Positions 62,881 through 64,000 of a stretch of DNA of 64,000 nucleotides are shown in pieces (within the stretch, counting starts at the first letter, position 1; every line of letters starts with the position of its first letter). Below the pieces are notes generated by a model, which saw nothing but the letters and a program-made list of their open reading frames with translations, searched no databases and was not told the origin of the DNA. Source of the stretch: Fistulifera solaris. Lineage: Eukaryota > Bacillariophyta > Bacillariophyceae > Naviculales > Stauroneidaceae. A program made the translations under genes and the position numbers. Location: positions 620,001 through 684,000 of the forward strand of contig AP026140.1 in the NCBI GenBank assembly GCA_030295235.1, given 5' to 3'.

Positions 62881-64000
62881 ACATTATCTCAACCATATTA
62901 AATTCACCAATATGATTATATCCCGCTCATTTATATGAGGCTAGTCATTTTGATTTAATTGAGCCAGGAAAGATGTCCAGTATTGTTGCCAGTGCGCCAT
63001 ACCCAAGTTGCTTGCATAAGGACGGTTCAATGATTAGTGAATAGTCACAATGAAAGCATATGCTACTAGCATACATATGATCATAACAGCCCACACTCGA
63101 TGCTTTAACACACCGCGCTATAATGATACAGAATGAAATCGACGTCAACATGAATAACTAAAAACGGCAAAGATCTTCGCAGCCCCAGCCAGCGTTGCAG
63201 TCACAGCAGATATGAAAAAGCATGTAATTTTTCTGCAACGCCATCTTTCACCTACGCGACGAAGCCTGACGCAAACTTTCTGAAGTAGAAGCATTATCGA
63301 CTTAAAACACCGCCAGTACGACCTCACGGCGGCCACATTAATACCTAAAGACAAATCTCGCCAACATCAACCAATCCAAGCGTTCCTCGCGACGGCCATG
63401 CCAGATTGTACTGGTAGAGCATGGGTTCTCACCGTTAAGATTGCAAAGGAAGCCCACGAACAGGACCGGTTCGATAAGGATGAACAGGACCTTTAGACCT
63501 AATACCACGCTTTTCCAATGAATCTCGGACGCATCTACGGTGCAATATACACCTATCAACCTTGAGTTGGTACAACGTAGTTAACACTTTCGGGTCTCTC
63601 ACATCAAGCTTTAGAGTCGGTATAGTTAATAACTATATAAATCCTTGTAATATAGTAGTAATTATGATTAAATTGAACACAACGTCGAGTTTCTCTGGGA
63701 CTGGGGGCACTGCTGCGAAAAGAAACGCCAAAGAATATATTGGAGCAAAGCAGAATCATTCGTTAGCTGCTATTATTGGTAACAGGTTTATGGATCTTAG
63801 TTTTACATGAAAGGGGAAAGATACTTTGCTCGAATTCCAGGCTTTACAAACATTCGAATAGCAGCATGTTCTTTTTATTCAACTGATGGTTGTTTGTTGG
63901 AACTCAATTGGCTTTCCAAGTTCTGCCAAGAGACTAGCAATGCAGCAAAGAAGCTTTTAACCGTACGCTCGATACCGCTATCGTTCGGCCAATTCGCGCC

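Larger units (their letters stand above)
61145..64000. other. AT-rich gene-poor tract with degenerate repeats
   Basis: About 2.9 kb without a credible gene: frames are short, unrelated to known proteins and scattered on both strands. My count gives about 34 percent GC for 62461-62940 and 37 percent for 61861-62460, well below the coding regions. It contains a diverged duplication (offset about 351 bp) and a tandem repeat of about 110-120 bp. No tRNA or transposon was recognised. The window ends inside this tract. Confidence 0.5.

Noticed and set aside
1-64000. tRNA, rRNA or CRISPR arrays
   Set aside because: I looked for cloverleaf arms with CCA-proximal stems, conserved rRNA words and regularly spaced repeats and found none; a covariance-model scan would be needed to exclude a tRNA.

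Overview
The window looks like nuclear DNA of a pennate diatom, most likely Phaeodactylum tricornutum or a close relative. The grounds are a fucoxanthin-chlorophyll a/c antenna gene (60534-61144), preproteins with the diatom plastid signature (hydrophobic signal peptide followed by an ASAFAP-like Phe motif) at 25534, 39875, 59582 and 60534, short GT-AG introns (mostly about 70-110 bp), dense genes on both strands, and a Ty1/copia retroelement of the kind abundant in diatoms.

Layout. 1-6.1 kb: an ankyrin-repeat protein cut by the left edge, then three secreted or membrane Cys-rich proteins, one of them built from eight thrombospondin-1-like repeats. 7-23.6 kb: a metabolic block with betaine-lipid synthase, a PP2C phosphatase with ankyrin repeats, an R3H-domain protein, MGDG synthase, a membrane protein with an acidic repeat, argininosuccinate synthase, and two divergently transcribed secreted phosphohydrolases (histidine acid phosphatase and a GPI-type phytase-like propeller). 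23.7-28.1 kb: a secreted 2OG-Fe(II) oxygenase with TPRs, a plastid-complex OTU protease, a DUF423 protein and a membrane J-protein. 28.2-35.0 kb: one copia retroelement on the minus strand, bounded by identical 88-bp repeats. 35-38 kb: poorly conserved small genes. 38-61.1 kb: PIG-T, plastid DUF1995, a secreted bacterial-type solute-binding protein, a TPR-methyltransferase, a coiled-coil protein, Spc24, THOC1, a RING protein, Nse2, lysyl-tRNA synthetase, a second membrane J-protein, a plastid YbaB-like protein and the antenna gene. 61.1-64 kb: AT-rich, apparently gene-free, with degenerate tandem repeats.

Two themes stand out. First, the 7-24 kb block holds functions used in phosphate economy: phosphorus-free betaine lipid, galactolipid, and two secreted phosphatases. 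Second, there is a surface-protein theme: at least two proteins end in GPI-anchor-like tails and the GPI transamidase subunit PIG-T is in the same window.

Caution: about half of the conserved genes carry one to three single-base frame breaks, nearly all in mononucleotide runs. In each case the protein resumes in the next frame with family-typical sequence. I read these as consensus errors of the assembly rather than pseudogenes, and gene coordinates below span such breaks. Splice sites were inferred by eye from reading frame and GT-AG signals.
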